A stretch of DNA of 13,743 nucleotides from Armatimonadota bacterium (GTDB lineage Bacteria; Sysuimicrobiota; Sysuimicrobiia; Sysuimicrobiales; Humicultoraceae), in contig JACQHU010000150.1 of assembly GCA_016198805.1 (NCBI GenBank), positions 1 to 13,743 on the forward strand. The letters are read 5' to 3'. Under the pieces are notes generated by a model. That model had not been told where the DNA came from and did not search any database. It saw only the letters and a program-made list of their open reading frames with translations. Positions 1-5,034 of this stretch are shown here, in pieces (within the stretch, counting starts at the first letter, position 1; the number at the start of each line of letters is the position of its first letter). Both the position numbers and the translations under genes were made by a program.

Positions 1-122
1 GGGTCGAACTGACCCAGCACCGGCGCGGCCATGGCGCGCAGGACCCGCGGGTCGGGATTCGTGGGCCCGGTGCCGCACAGCAGGCGGGTCGGGGGATTGA
101 GGTCGCCGATCACGGCCGTCAT
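1..122 (-). CDS. Class V (AGT/SPT-type) aminotransferase, N-terminal part only
   Basis: Reading down from an ATG at 122-120, 40 codons are present before the window ends. They contain LLCGTGPTNPDPRVLRAM followed by APVLGQFD, the usual start of PLP-dependent class V aminotransferases of the alanine/serine-glyoxylate type, where GPGP/GTGP-T/S-N-xx-PRVLRAM precedes GxxD. Family members move an amino group to glyoxylate or pyruvate in the cytoplasm; ureidoglycine-glyoxylate aminotransferase (PucG) also belongs here. The PLP lysine lies outside the window, so the substrate cannot be assigned. A purine-rich GAGGCGG sits just upstream of the ATG. The gene lies directly after the msrB cassette-like island on the same strand. 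Confidence 0.8.
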   Translation of the reverse strand, partial: MTAVIGDLNPPTRLLCGTGPTNPDPRVLRAMAAPVLGQFD

Positions 123-187
123 GGTTCCGCCTCTGCGGGCAAAACTCCTCTGCGCTCCCGGCCTCCAGCCACAACCACGTTCCTGGG

Positions 188-252
188 GGATGACCTCACA
201 CTTATCGGGCCCGCCCTTTGGCACGAGTCCGCTGTAGCGCGCTGGGTCAGGC
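188..252 (-). other. Decayed attC-like site after msrB (putative cassette end)
   Basis: On the minus strand GCCTGAC (252-246) begins just after the msrB stop. It differs by one base from GCCTAAC, the R'' box expected if the msrB cassette begins with the GTTAGGC at 835-829. About 65 bases later is GTCATCC (194-188), a poor match to an R' box (GTTRRRY). Between them, CGAGTCCG (224-231) can pair with CGGGCCCG (206-213), with one mismatch and one wobble, giving an attC-like stem. The size fits attC sites, but the R' box is degraded, so this is a remnant at best. There is no T-run to make it a terminator. Confidence 0.33.
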
Positions 253-269
253 GGGGCAGGCGCACCTGT

Positions 270-710
270 TCACGTCCGCAGCGTCGGTAGGGGCTCTCCT
301 GCAGGGACGAACCGGACAGCCAGGCCGTTGTTGCACCAGCGCTGCCCTGTGGGTGCAGGCCCATCGTTGAAGACGTGGCCTTGGTGACCCCCACAGCGGC
401 TGCAATGGTACTCCGTCCTGGGCCAGATGAGCTTGAAGTCCCGTTTGGTCCCGACATGGCCCTGGATCGGATGAGTAAAGCTGGGCCAGCCTGTTCCGCT
501 GTCGAATTTGGCGTCGGAGGGAAAGAGCGGCAGAAAGCACGCTGCACAGACGAACGTCCCTGCTCGTTTCTCGTCGTTTAGCGGACTAGAGAAAGGTGGC
601 TCGGTGGCTTCCTCGAAGAGCACCGCGTATTGCTCCGGCGTAAGCAGGTGACGCCACTCTGAACGTGGCTTAGTCAGCTTCTCGATCGCTTGCGGGTCTG
701 GGTGAGACAT
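270..710 (-). CDS. msrB: Peptide-methionine (R)-S-oxide reductase MsrB
   Basis: The 146-residue protein reduces methionine-R-sulfoxide in oxidised proteins. It is a single SelR domain of normal length. The zinc cysteines are C55/C58 (CAAC) and C103/C106 (CSRC), followed by GGHQGHVF. The catalytic cysteine is C126 in TGQRWCNNGLAVRF. SGTGWPSF (71-78) is the conserved substrate loop. I chose the ATG at 710-708 because GGAGGG lies at 720-715; an in-frame TTG five codons upstream would place that Shine-Dalgarno inside the gene. There is no signal peptide, so it is cytoplasmic. GC is about 59% over 421-660 by hand count, far below the chromosomal genes to the right, and the gene lies directly after an integron-type attC site. 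It is therefore probably a transferred cassette gene. Confidence 0.93.
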   Translation of the reverse strand: MSHPDPQAIEKLTKPRSEWRHLLTPEQYAVLFEEATEPPFSSPLNDEKRAGTFVCAACFLPLFPSDAKFDSGTGWPSFTHPIQGHVGTKRDFKLIWPRTEYHCSRCGGHQGHVFNDGPAPTGQRWCNNGLAVRFVPAGEPLPTLRT

Positions 711-772
711 TGCTCCCTCCTGCAAAGGATAGCGCGGTGTGAACGCCAGAAACCCCTCGACAGCCCGTTACC

Positions 773-789
773 GTCACACTTCAAGTGAC
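773..789. promoter_or_regulatory. Palindrome in the msrB leader
   Basis: CACTTCAAGTG (777-787) is a perfect palindrome about one central base, and GTCAC/GTGAC (773-777 and 785-789) forms overlapping outer arms. It lies about 65 bases upstream of the msrB start, in the only gene-free stretch before it (711-828). It could be an operator or a small hairpin. No matching -35/-10 pair was recognised nearby, so the role is unknown. Confidence 0.25.
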
Positions 790-828
790 ATTCCGGCTGC
801 TTCACGTATCAGCGCAATCTTCGCCCCT

Positions 829-925
829 GCCTAACGCCAGGTCTCAGCCGCGGCGGGCGTTAGTCCCGACAGCGCAAGGCCATGGAAGCTCCGCGCCCGC
901 CGGCGACTGCAGGTCAAAGTTAGAC
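829..925 (-). mobile_element. attC: Integron attC recombination site (97 bp)
   Basis: In cassette orientation (minus strand) the site starts with R'' GTCTAAC (925-919), just after the toxin stop, and ends with R' GTTAGGC (835-829), which fits GTTRRRY. On the plus strand, which would be the recombining bottom strand, the L boxes fold: CGGCGGGCG (851-859) pairs perfectly with CGCCCGCCG (894-902). Outside it, CAGCCG (845-850) pairs with CGACTG (904-909) with one mismatch, leaving G903 unpaired in the L'' arm. Unpaired spacers separate these from the R boxes. An extrahelical G in bottom-strand L'' is a known attC hallmark. The R'' box is the exact complement of GTTAGAC at the far end of the cassette (1593-1587), as expected for a cassette's own site. 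Confidence 0.72.
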
Positions 926-931
926 GCCACA

Positions 932-1222
932 TCACCCCATTGGCTCCTCCGGGATCTGCGCGCCGTGCCAGACAGCCACGACCCACACAGTCCTTCCCTC
1001 GGCCCGGTAGAAGAAGCGGTACCGCCCGACCAGAACTTCGCGGGAGGGGAGTTCGGGGAACTCCGGCAGGACTCTGCCGGAGCCGGGGAAGCGCTGCAGT
1101 CTCCTCAGGGCAAGCCCTGCCCGTCGCCTGAACCTCGCCGCGGCAGCGGGGTCGTCTCGTCTGATGAACGCCAAAGTGGCGAGAAACTGCGACCGGCCGG
1201 ACGGAGTGAACCGGATCCTCAC
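932..1222 (-). CDS. RelE/ParE-family toxin
   Basis: The 96-residue basic protein has the compact RelE/ParE fold pattern: an N-terminal strand (IRFTPSGRSQF), two arginine-rich helices (about residues 10-46), then strands carrying REVLVGRYRFFYRAEG and TVWVVAVWHGAQ. Such toxins either cleave ribosome-bound mRNA (RelE) or poison gyrase (ParE); the sequence alone does not separate the two. Translation starts at a GTG (1222-1220) that overlaps the antitoxin stop in GTGA, so the two are translationally coupled. The order antitoxin-toxin is classical. The toxin lies at the end of an integron-type cassette, immediately before attC, which suggests that it stabilises the cassette or was acquired with it. 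Confidence 0.85.
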   Translation of the reverse strand: MRIRFTPSGRSQFLATLAFIRRDDPAAAARFRRRAGLALRRLQRFPGSGRVLPEFPELPSREVLVGRYRFFYRAEGRTVWVVAVWHGAQIPEEPMG

Positions 1223-1500
1223 CGGGACTCTTGTGCAAGAAGAGCATCGGCCTCTCGGAGCACGGCTTCGAGGTCATAGCCTCGCCCTGCCGCGATCTCG
1301 CGCTCGCCACGGGCCAGAAGGCGGAGGAGTTGTCGCTCATGTTCGGCTTGCTCAAAAGCCTCGATGCTAAGCATGACCGCTGTGGCTCTGCCCCGCTGGG
1401 TGATAACGAGGGGCTGTTTCGACGAGCGAACCTTTCTGAGAGCGGCCGCCGCGTCTTGGCGCAGGTCGGTGACAGGAATGACCTCTGGGAGCTTCGGCAC
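1219..1500 (-). CDS. Phd/YefM-family antitoxin
   Basis: The 93-residue protein has the Phd/YefM DNA-binding N-terminus (EVIPVTDLRQDAAAALRKV, then QPLVITQRGRATAVMLS and EAFEQ) and a helical acidic C-terminus (ERQLLRLLARGEREIAAG, then YDLEAVLREADALL) of the kind that neutralises RelE/ParE toxins. The GTG start at 1500-1498 is supported by GGAGG seven bases upstream; reading further upstream would run through the promoter. The antitoxin should repress its own operon together with the toxin. The gene overlaps the toxin by four bases. Sampled GC is about 57-60% (1321-1440), lower than the chromosomal genes. Confidence 0.88.
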   Translation of the reverse strand: MPKLPEVIPVTDLRQDAAAALRKVRSSKQPLVITQRGRATAVMLSIEAFEQAEHERQLLRLLARGEREIAAGRGYDLEAVLREADALLAQESR

Positions 1501-1518
1501 AATCTCACCTCCGACAGT

Positions 1519-1554
1519 ACATCCAAACGTACCACCGAACGTCCTTTTTGGCAA
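1519..1554 (-). promoter_or_regulatory. Promoter and direct-repeat operator of the toxin-antitoxin operon
   Basis: On the minus strand, TTGCCA (1554-1549) and TACGTT (1531-1526) are spaced by 17 bases, a good sigma-70 arrangement. The -10 box lies in two adjacent 12-base direct repeats, ACGTTCGGTGGT (1542-1531) and ACGTTTGGATGT (1530-1519), identical at 9 of 12 positions. A tandem site over the -10 suits autoregulation by a Phd/YefM dimer pair. The promoter is inside the cassette, so the cassette would be self-expressed. Confidence 0.5.
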
Positions 1555-1593
1555 GCGGTTCGTGGCCCCTTTCCAGCTTCTGTGCGGTCTAAC

Positions 1594-1760
1594 GGCCGTG
1601 CGATGAGCCGCTCGCCTTGCGGGGTCACGTAGGCGATCCGATAGCGCGAGCCCTTCCTCCGTATCTCGTCGAGGACGGCATCCGCCCTCCGGCCGTCTGG
1701 GTTCCGAAGGCTTCCGAGTCGTCGTTGCGGCGGTCTCGCTTCGGGCCGAGAACTTCCGCG
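1594..1760 (-). other. Region between the cassette and the AllG-like gene; possible gene fragment
   Basis: No complete gene is supported here. One minus-strand frame reads ADAVLDEIRRKGSRYRIAYV, then TPQGERLIARP, without a stop until it enters the cassette boundary at 1593, where it becomes meaningless. It has a coding-like composition but no clear start and no family I recognise. It may be the remnant of a gene cut by cassette insertion. Another minus-strand frame has GGAGG and an ATG but stops after 18 codons. Confidence 0.25.
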
Positions 1761-3047
1761 TCAGGCGCTTTCCGCGTCGGCGGCGCCCTCGGCGTACTGT
1801 GTCGCGAATGCCGCCAGTGCCTCCTGGAAGACCGCCAGCGGCGCGCGGACTACGCCGGCGCCGATCTGCCCGACGCCCGGCTGGCGGTGCGCGATGCCGG
1901 TGTTGATGACCGGCGTCACCTCCAGGCGGACGACCCGCCGGGCGTCGATGCCGGTGGGGGCCCCTTCGAACTCCAGCGCCGGGATCTTGAAGCGGGTGCT
2001 GCGCCCCACGGTGATCTCTCCCATGGTCCGGGTGATCGTCAGAGCCTCCCCGACGGCGGGGAGCCCGACGAAGCCGACAACCGCCGGCGCGGCGGCCATG
2101 GCAAAGCCGCCGAGCCCCAGTGCTTCGATGATGGCGGAATCGCCCATGTCGGGATTGGCGTCGTCGCCGGTGAAGCCGGGAAAGTACAGGCCGGACGGCG
2201 TGGGCGCGGGAGCGGTGAACCATCGATCACCCAGGCCGCTGACCCGGATGCCGAACTCCACCCCGTTGCGGCTCATGACCGAGACGACCGTACAATAGGG
2301 GATCTCCCGCACGCTGGTCATGACGGCCTTGGCGGCCGCCATGGCCAGGTTCAGGAAGAACTGATCGTTGTCGGCGAGAAACCGCAGGACCGACGCCAGC
2401 GTCTCGCCGGCCAGGTCCCCCTCCGCGAGAGCAGGCGCCACCGCCCGATAGAACAGGCTGCTCGCCGCCACGTTGCGCTGGTGCATCTCGTCGCCCATGG
2501 TTAGCGCCCGCGCCATGACCGGCACCAGCGGCAGGCCGCCCATCCGGCGCAGGGCCCCATCCAGCGCCGGCGCCAGCACGTCCTGCAGCCAGCGCAGCCG
2601 GGCCAAGACGGCGGCATTGTAGGCCCCGAATCGCAGCACCGGGCCGATGCCTTCGTTGATGGGTGCGTAGGCCGTCAACCCGTGCGCCCTGTCCGCGATC
2701 TCAAGGAGCGGCATCGATGGCGAGACGATGCCGGCCATGGGGCCGACGACCCCCCAGTCGTGGGTGCAGTGCAGGGTCACGGCGCCCCGGGCCAGCAGGT
2801 CGCCGGCCGCTTCCTGCGTGGCCGCCCATCCTTCATAGACCATGGCACCCAGCGCCGCGCCGCGCATCGGACCGCAGAAGTCCTCGGGCGCTGCGGGCGG
2901 GCCCGCGTGCAGCAGCGCGCGGTCATGGAGCGGTGGGATGACGTCGCGGGCGGCGCGCAATCCGACCAACACCGGATCGGCGCTCTCGATGCGCCGGAGG
3001 GCCTCGGCGTTGGCGGCGTCGATGCGGTCGGCGAGTGAGGTCGTCAT
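1761..3047 (-). CDS. DUF1116 protein, AllG/YlbE family (oxamate carbamoyltransferase subunit homologue)
   Basis: The 428-residue protein matches DUF1116 over its full length: HAGPP (47-51), CGPMRGAALGAM (58-69), VGPMAGIVSPSMP (101-113), INEGIGPVLRFG, then GIRVSGLGDRWFTAP, LYFPGF, DANPDMGDSAI, GGFAMAAAPA, PTGIDARRVV and VINTGIAH. In enterobacteria this family (AllG, formerly YlbE) acts with AllF (FdrA) and AllH in oxamate carbamoyltransferase, the last step of anaerobic allantoin use. Neither partner is visible here, so the activity is not secure. I start at the ATG at 3047-3045; the Shine-Dalgarno is weak. In-frame codons continue upstream, but conservation begins after this ATG. The gene is divergent from the MaoC-like gene, sharing a 123-base intergenic region. 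Integron-type cassettes begin 168 bases after its stop. Confidence 0.85.
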   Translation of the reverse strand: MTTSLADRIDAANAEALRRIESADPVLVGLRAARDVIPPLHDRALLHAGPPAAPEDFCGPMRGAALGAMVYEGWAATQEAAGDLLARGAVTLHCTHDWGVVGPMAGIVSPSMPLLEIADRAHGLTAYAPINEGIGPVLRFGAYNAAVLARLRWLQDVLAPALDGALRRMGGLPLVPVMARALTMGDEMHQRNVAASSLFYRAVAPALAEGDLAGETLASVLRFLADNDQFFLNLAMAAAKAVMTSVREIPYCTVVSVMSRNGVEFGIRVSGLGDRWFTAPAPTPSGLYFPGFTGDDANPDMGDSAIIEALGLGGFAMAAAPAVVGFVGLPAVGEALTITRTMGEITVGRSTRFKIPALEFEGAPTGIDARRVVRLEVTPVINTGIAHRQPGVGQIGAGVVRAPLAVFQEALAAFATQYAEGAADAESA

Positions 3048-3144
3048 GTGGTCGTGACGATTCGCGGCGACACAGTGCCTCCCCTCCCGTCCGCACAGCC
3101 ACGGCAGGGATAACCCCGATGCCCGGAGCATACTCCAGGAGCTA

Positions 3145-3174
3145 GCGCGGACGATGAGCCTGCGCGGACGATGA
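3145..3174 (+). repeat. 13-bp direct repeat (17-base period) creating a micro-ORF before the MaoC-like gene
   Basis: GCGCGGACGATGA occurs at 3145-3157 and again at 3162-3174. Each copy ends in an ATGA. The first ATG (3154) opens a six-codon ORF (MSLRGR) whose TGA (3172-3174) overlaps the ATG at 3171 of the main gene. AGGAG at 3137-3141 is the only Shine-Dalgarno-like sequence and is nearer the micro-ORF start, though 12 bases from it. Translation of the main gene could depend on reinitiation. Confidence 0.55.
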
Positions 3175-4043
3175 ATGCCATGATGAGCACCTTGCGGATC
3201 AACCTGGACCGGCTGGGGCGCTGGGCGGATGAGACCGTCTTCAGCGTTGACGCCGCGCGCACGAAGGCGTATGCTGCCGCGACGAACGACGACCATCCCC
3301 GGCACGCCAGCGGAGAGCTCGCCCCACCGATCTTCGCGTGCGTCCCGATGGCGGAAGCGCTCAGTCTTGCCATGGACGCGCTGGTCGCCAGGGAGGACCG
3401 CCGGTGGGGGCTCCATGCCAGCCAGGACATGCACCTGCACCGGCCGCTGGTCCCGGGGATGGTGCTCCACACCCGGGCGGCGGCGATCGGCGTGCAGCCG
3501 CGGGCGTCGGGCGCGGCCGTGGTCATCAAGAGCGAGTCGCGAGATGCGGGGGGGACGCTGGTCAACGAGCAGTACGGCACCATCTTCTTCCGCCTGAGGT
3601 TCGACGGGCAGGCCGCCGGCCGCGAACCCCCCGATCACCGGATGCCGCCTGAGGTGAAGGGCACGGAACCTCTCATCACCGTGACCTACCGGATAGACGA
3701 CGACCAGACGTTCCGGTACGCGGACGCCTCCGGCGACCGCAATCCGCTCCACCTGAGCGATGAGTTCGCCCGGTCGGTGGGGCTGCCGGGCATCGTCGTG
3801 CACGGGATGCTGACCATGGCGCTGACCGGGCGGGCCGTCATTGCCACCGTCTGCGGGGACGACCCCGCGCGTCTCCGGCGGCTGGCCGTCCGCTTCGCAA
3901 GGCCGGTGCTTCCCGGCCAGGAGATCGCCACCCGCATCCGGGCCGCGGGGCGCCGGGATGCCCGGGCGGTCTACGTCTACGACACCCTGAATCCCGCGGG
4001 CAAGCAGGTCGTCCAGGACGGGCTGGCCGAGGTTGACGCCTGA
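3171..4043 (+). CDS. MaoC-like dehydratase with two hot-dog domains
   Basis: The 290-residue protein has an N-terminal FAS1-type MaoC domain (about 10-145, with NDDHPRHASGELAPPIFACV) and a C-terminal MaoC domain (about 165-290). The latter carries the hydratase-2 motif FRYADASGDRNPLH, with catalytic D189 and H194, then LPGIVVHGMLTMAL. Proteins of this layout hydrate or dehydrate enoyl/3-hydroxyacyl thioesters in the cytoplasm; some relatives act on mesaconyl/methylmalyl-type CoA esters. The N-terminal domain lacks the dyad, the usual arrangement when one double hot-dog chain replaces a dimer. ATGs at 3171, 3180 and 3183 are all possible starts; 3171 overlaps the micro-ORF stop. The substrate cannot be told from context. 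The downstream regulator has its own promoter starting inside this gene's 3' end. Confidence 0.85.
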   Translation: MNAMMSTLRINLDRLGRWADETVFSVDAARTKAYAAATNDDHPRHASGELAPPIFACVPMAEALSLAMDALVAREDRRWGLHASQDMHLHRPLVPGMVLHTRAAAIGVQPRASGAAVVIKSESRDAGGTLVNEQYGTIFFRLRFDGQAAGREPPDHRMPPEVKGTEPLITVTYRIDDDQTFRYADASGDRNPLHLSDEFARSVGLPGIVVHGMLTMALTGRAVIATVCGDDPARLRRLAVRFARPVLPGQEIATRIRAAGRRDARAVYVYDTLNPAGKQVVQDGLAEVDA

Positions 4044-4082
4044 GGACGGCGCAGTATACTTGTCCTAGTTGGACTAGGACAA
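4033..4082 (+). promoter_or_regulatory. Promoter and perfect palindromic operator of the GntR-ddl operon
   Basis: TTGACG (4033-4038) and TATACT (4055-4060) are spaced by 16 bases, a strong sigma-70 promoter whose -35 lies in the end of the MaoC-like gene. Starting on the last base of the -10 is a perfect inverted repeat with nine-base arms and a five-base centre: TTGTCCTAG (4060-4068), TTGGA, CTAGGACAA (4074-4082). The predicted transcription start falls inside it. A bound dimer would block RNA polymerase, so the next gene, a GntR regulator, very likely represses itself and ddl. AGGA of the right arm (4076-4079) may double as Shine-Dalgarno for the ATG at 4090. Confidence 0.8.
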
Positions 4083-4089
4083 TCATGCC

Positions 4090-5034
4090 ATGCGCTTCAC
4101 CGTCGACCGCCGCGGCGCCACCTCGCTGACCGACCAGCTCAAGGCCCAGATCCGCCATCAGATCCTCTCTGGCCGGCTCGCCGCCGGCACCCGCCTGCCG
4201 CCGGTCCGGACCCTGGCCGGCTTCCTCCGCGTCAACCGGAACACGGTGGCCCGCGCCTACGCCGAACTGGAGGCGGAGGGCGTGCTCGACGCGCGGCCCG
4301 GCCGCGGGACCTTCGTCGTCTGGACGCCACCCCAGCCGCAGGCCTCCAGGGCCCTGGCCGCGCAGATCGACCGGCTGCTCGCGACGGCGTCGGCTGCCGG
4401 GCTTGACCTGGACGACCTGGTCCCCATGCTGGCCCTCCGGGCCACCCGCCGGAGGGGGATGGGCCGCCCGCGCCTGGGATTCGTCGAGTGCAACCCTGTC
4501 GATCTGGCCTACTTCGCCAGGCTCGTCCGGGAAAGCGTCGACGTGCCGGTGGCGACCATCCTGCTGGCCGATCTGACGCCCCATCCGGAGAACGTCGACC
4601 TGCTGGCCACGACCTTCTTCCACGTCGAGGAAGTCAGGCGGCGGTGCGCTGAGGTGGAAGTGGTGGGGCTGATGGCCCTCCCGGATTTCCGGACGCTGGA
4701 CGAGGTGGCCCACCTCCCGCGCACCAGCCGCGTCGGGCTGGTCTGCGCCACCGCCGAAGGGGTCCGCAGCAAGGCGCGCTCGCTCGAAGCGGTCGGGCTG
4801 GGCACCCCGCGCCTGGCGACCGCCACGCTGGACGATCCGGGGTCGCTCGCGTCGTTGCTGGAGCGTTCGGACGTGATCCTGGCCGCCCCCAGGGTGCTGG
4901 AACGGATCAAGGAAGCCATCCCGGCCAGCGTCCGGGTCATCCCGTTCGCCAGCGTGCTGAGCGACGGCGCCGTGGCGCTGCTGCATGAGCGCATCGCCGC
5001 CTGGCGGCTGCGCCAGTTGAGAGCGTCGGCATGA
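4090..5034 (+). CDS. GntR-family (YtrA-like HTH) transcriptional regulator with unrecognised C-terminal domain
   Basis: The 314-residue protein begins with a GntR winged helix (about 1-78): SLTDQLKAQIRHQILSGRL, AAGTRLPPVRTLAGFLRVNR, NTVARAYAELEAEGVL, then the wing ARPGRGTFV. The C-terminal domain (about 105-310; GRPRLGFVECNPVDLAYFAR, VGLMALPDF, SRVGLVCATAEGVRSKARSL) is far longer than the short helical tail of YtrA regulators and is not an aminotransferase domain. Its alternating strands and helices suggest a two-lobed Rossmann-like ligand-binding fold, but I cannot name the family. It follows a promoter with a perfect palindrome and overlaps ddl by ATGA. It should therefore control itself and D-Ala-D-Ala ligase, possibly sensing a cell-wall or amino-acid ligand. 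That last point is inference. Confidence 0.85.
   Translation: MRFTVDRRGATSLTDQLKAQIRHQILSGRLAAGTRLPPVRTLAGFLRVNRNTVARAYAELEAEGVLDARPGRGTFVVWTPPQPQASRALAAQIDRLLATASAAGLDLDDLVPMLALRATRRRGMGRPRLGFVECNPVDLAYFARLVRESVDVPVATILLADLTPHPENVDLLATTFFHVEEVRRRCAEVEVVGLMALPDFRTLDEVAHLPRTSRVGLVCATAEGVRSKARSLEAVGLGTPRLATATLDDPGSLASLLERSDVILAAPRVLERIKEAIPASVRVIPFASVLSDGAVALLHERIAAWRLRQLRASA

Larger units (their letters stand above)
835..1592 (-). mobile_element. Integron gene cassette carrying a toxin-antitoxin operon (758 bp)
   Basis: Cassettes integrate by a cut after the G of GTTRRRY. The unit here runs from TTAGAC (1592-1587) to the G at 835 of the next GTTAGGC. It has its own promoter, antitoxin, toxin and terminal attC, with only six bases between toxin stop and attC, a compact layout typical of toxin-antitoxin cassettes. 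No integrase gene is visible. Upstream of 1593 I cannot find a matching R'' box, so the left boundary may be a secondary integration site, a lost attI, or an older attC that has decayed. Confidence 0.6.

Noticed and set aside
711..725. TTG start of msrB at 725, five codons upstream
   Set aside because: It would put the GGAGGG Shine-Dalgarno inside the coding region; the ATG at 710 is correctly spaced from it.
831..863. Short inverted repeat CTAACGCC / GGCGTTAG (831-838 and 856-863) as an independent hairpin or terminator
   Set aside because: It lies inside the attC site, has no T-run, and the larger attC fold explains both arms better; it may be an alternative pairing.
1219..2223. 334-codon minus-strand frame that includes the antitoxin as its C-terminus
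   Set aside because: Only the last 93 codons are family-like; a GTG with a strong Shine-Dalgarno lies exactly there, and the rest is Arg/Gly-rich shadow of the AllG-like gene and the cassette promoter.
3125..3136. GGAGCATACTCC near-palindrome between the divergent AllG-like and MaoC-like genes
   Set aside because: Only four-base outer arms are perfect, no -35 box pairs with the CATACT, and neither flanking gene is a regulator.
3048..3803. N-terminal extension of the AllG-like protein to 680 residues
   Set aside because: The extra 252 codons are antisense to the MaoC-like gene and cross the divergent intergenic region; DUF1116 similarity starts after the ATG at 3047.
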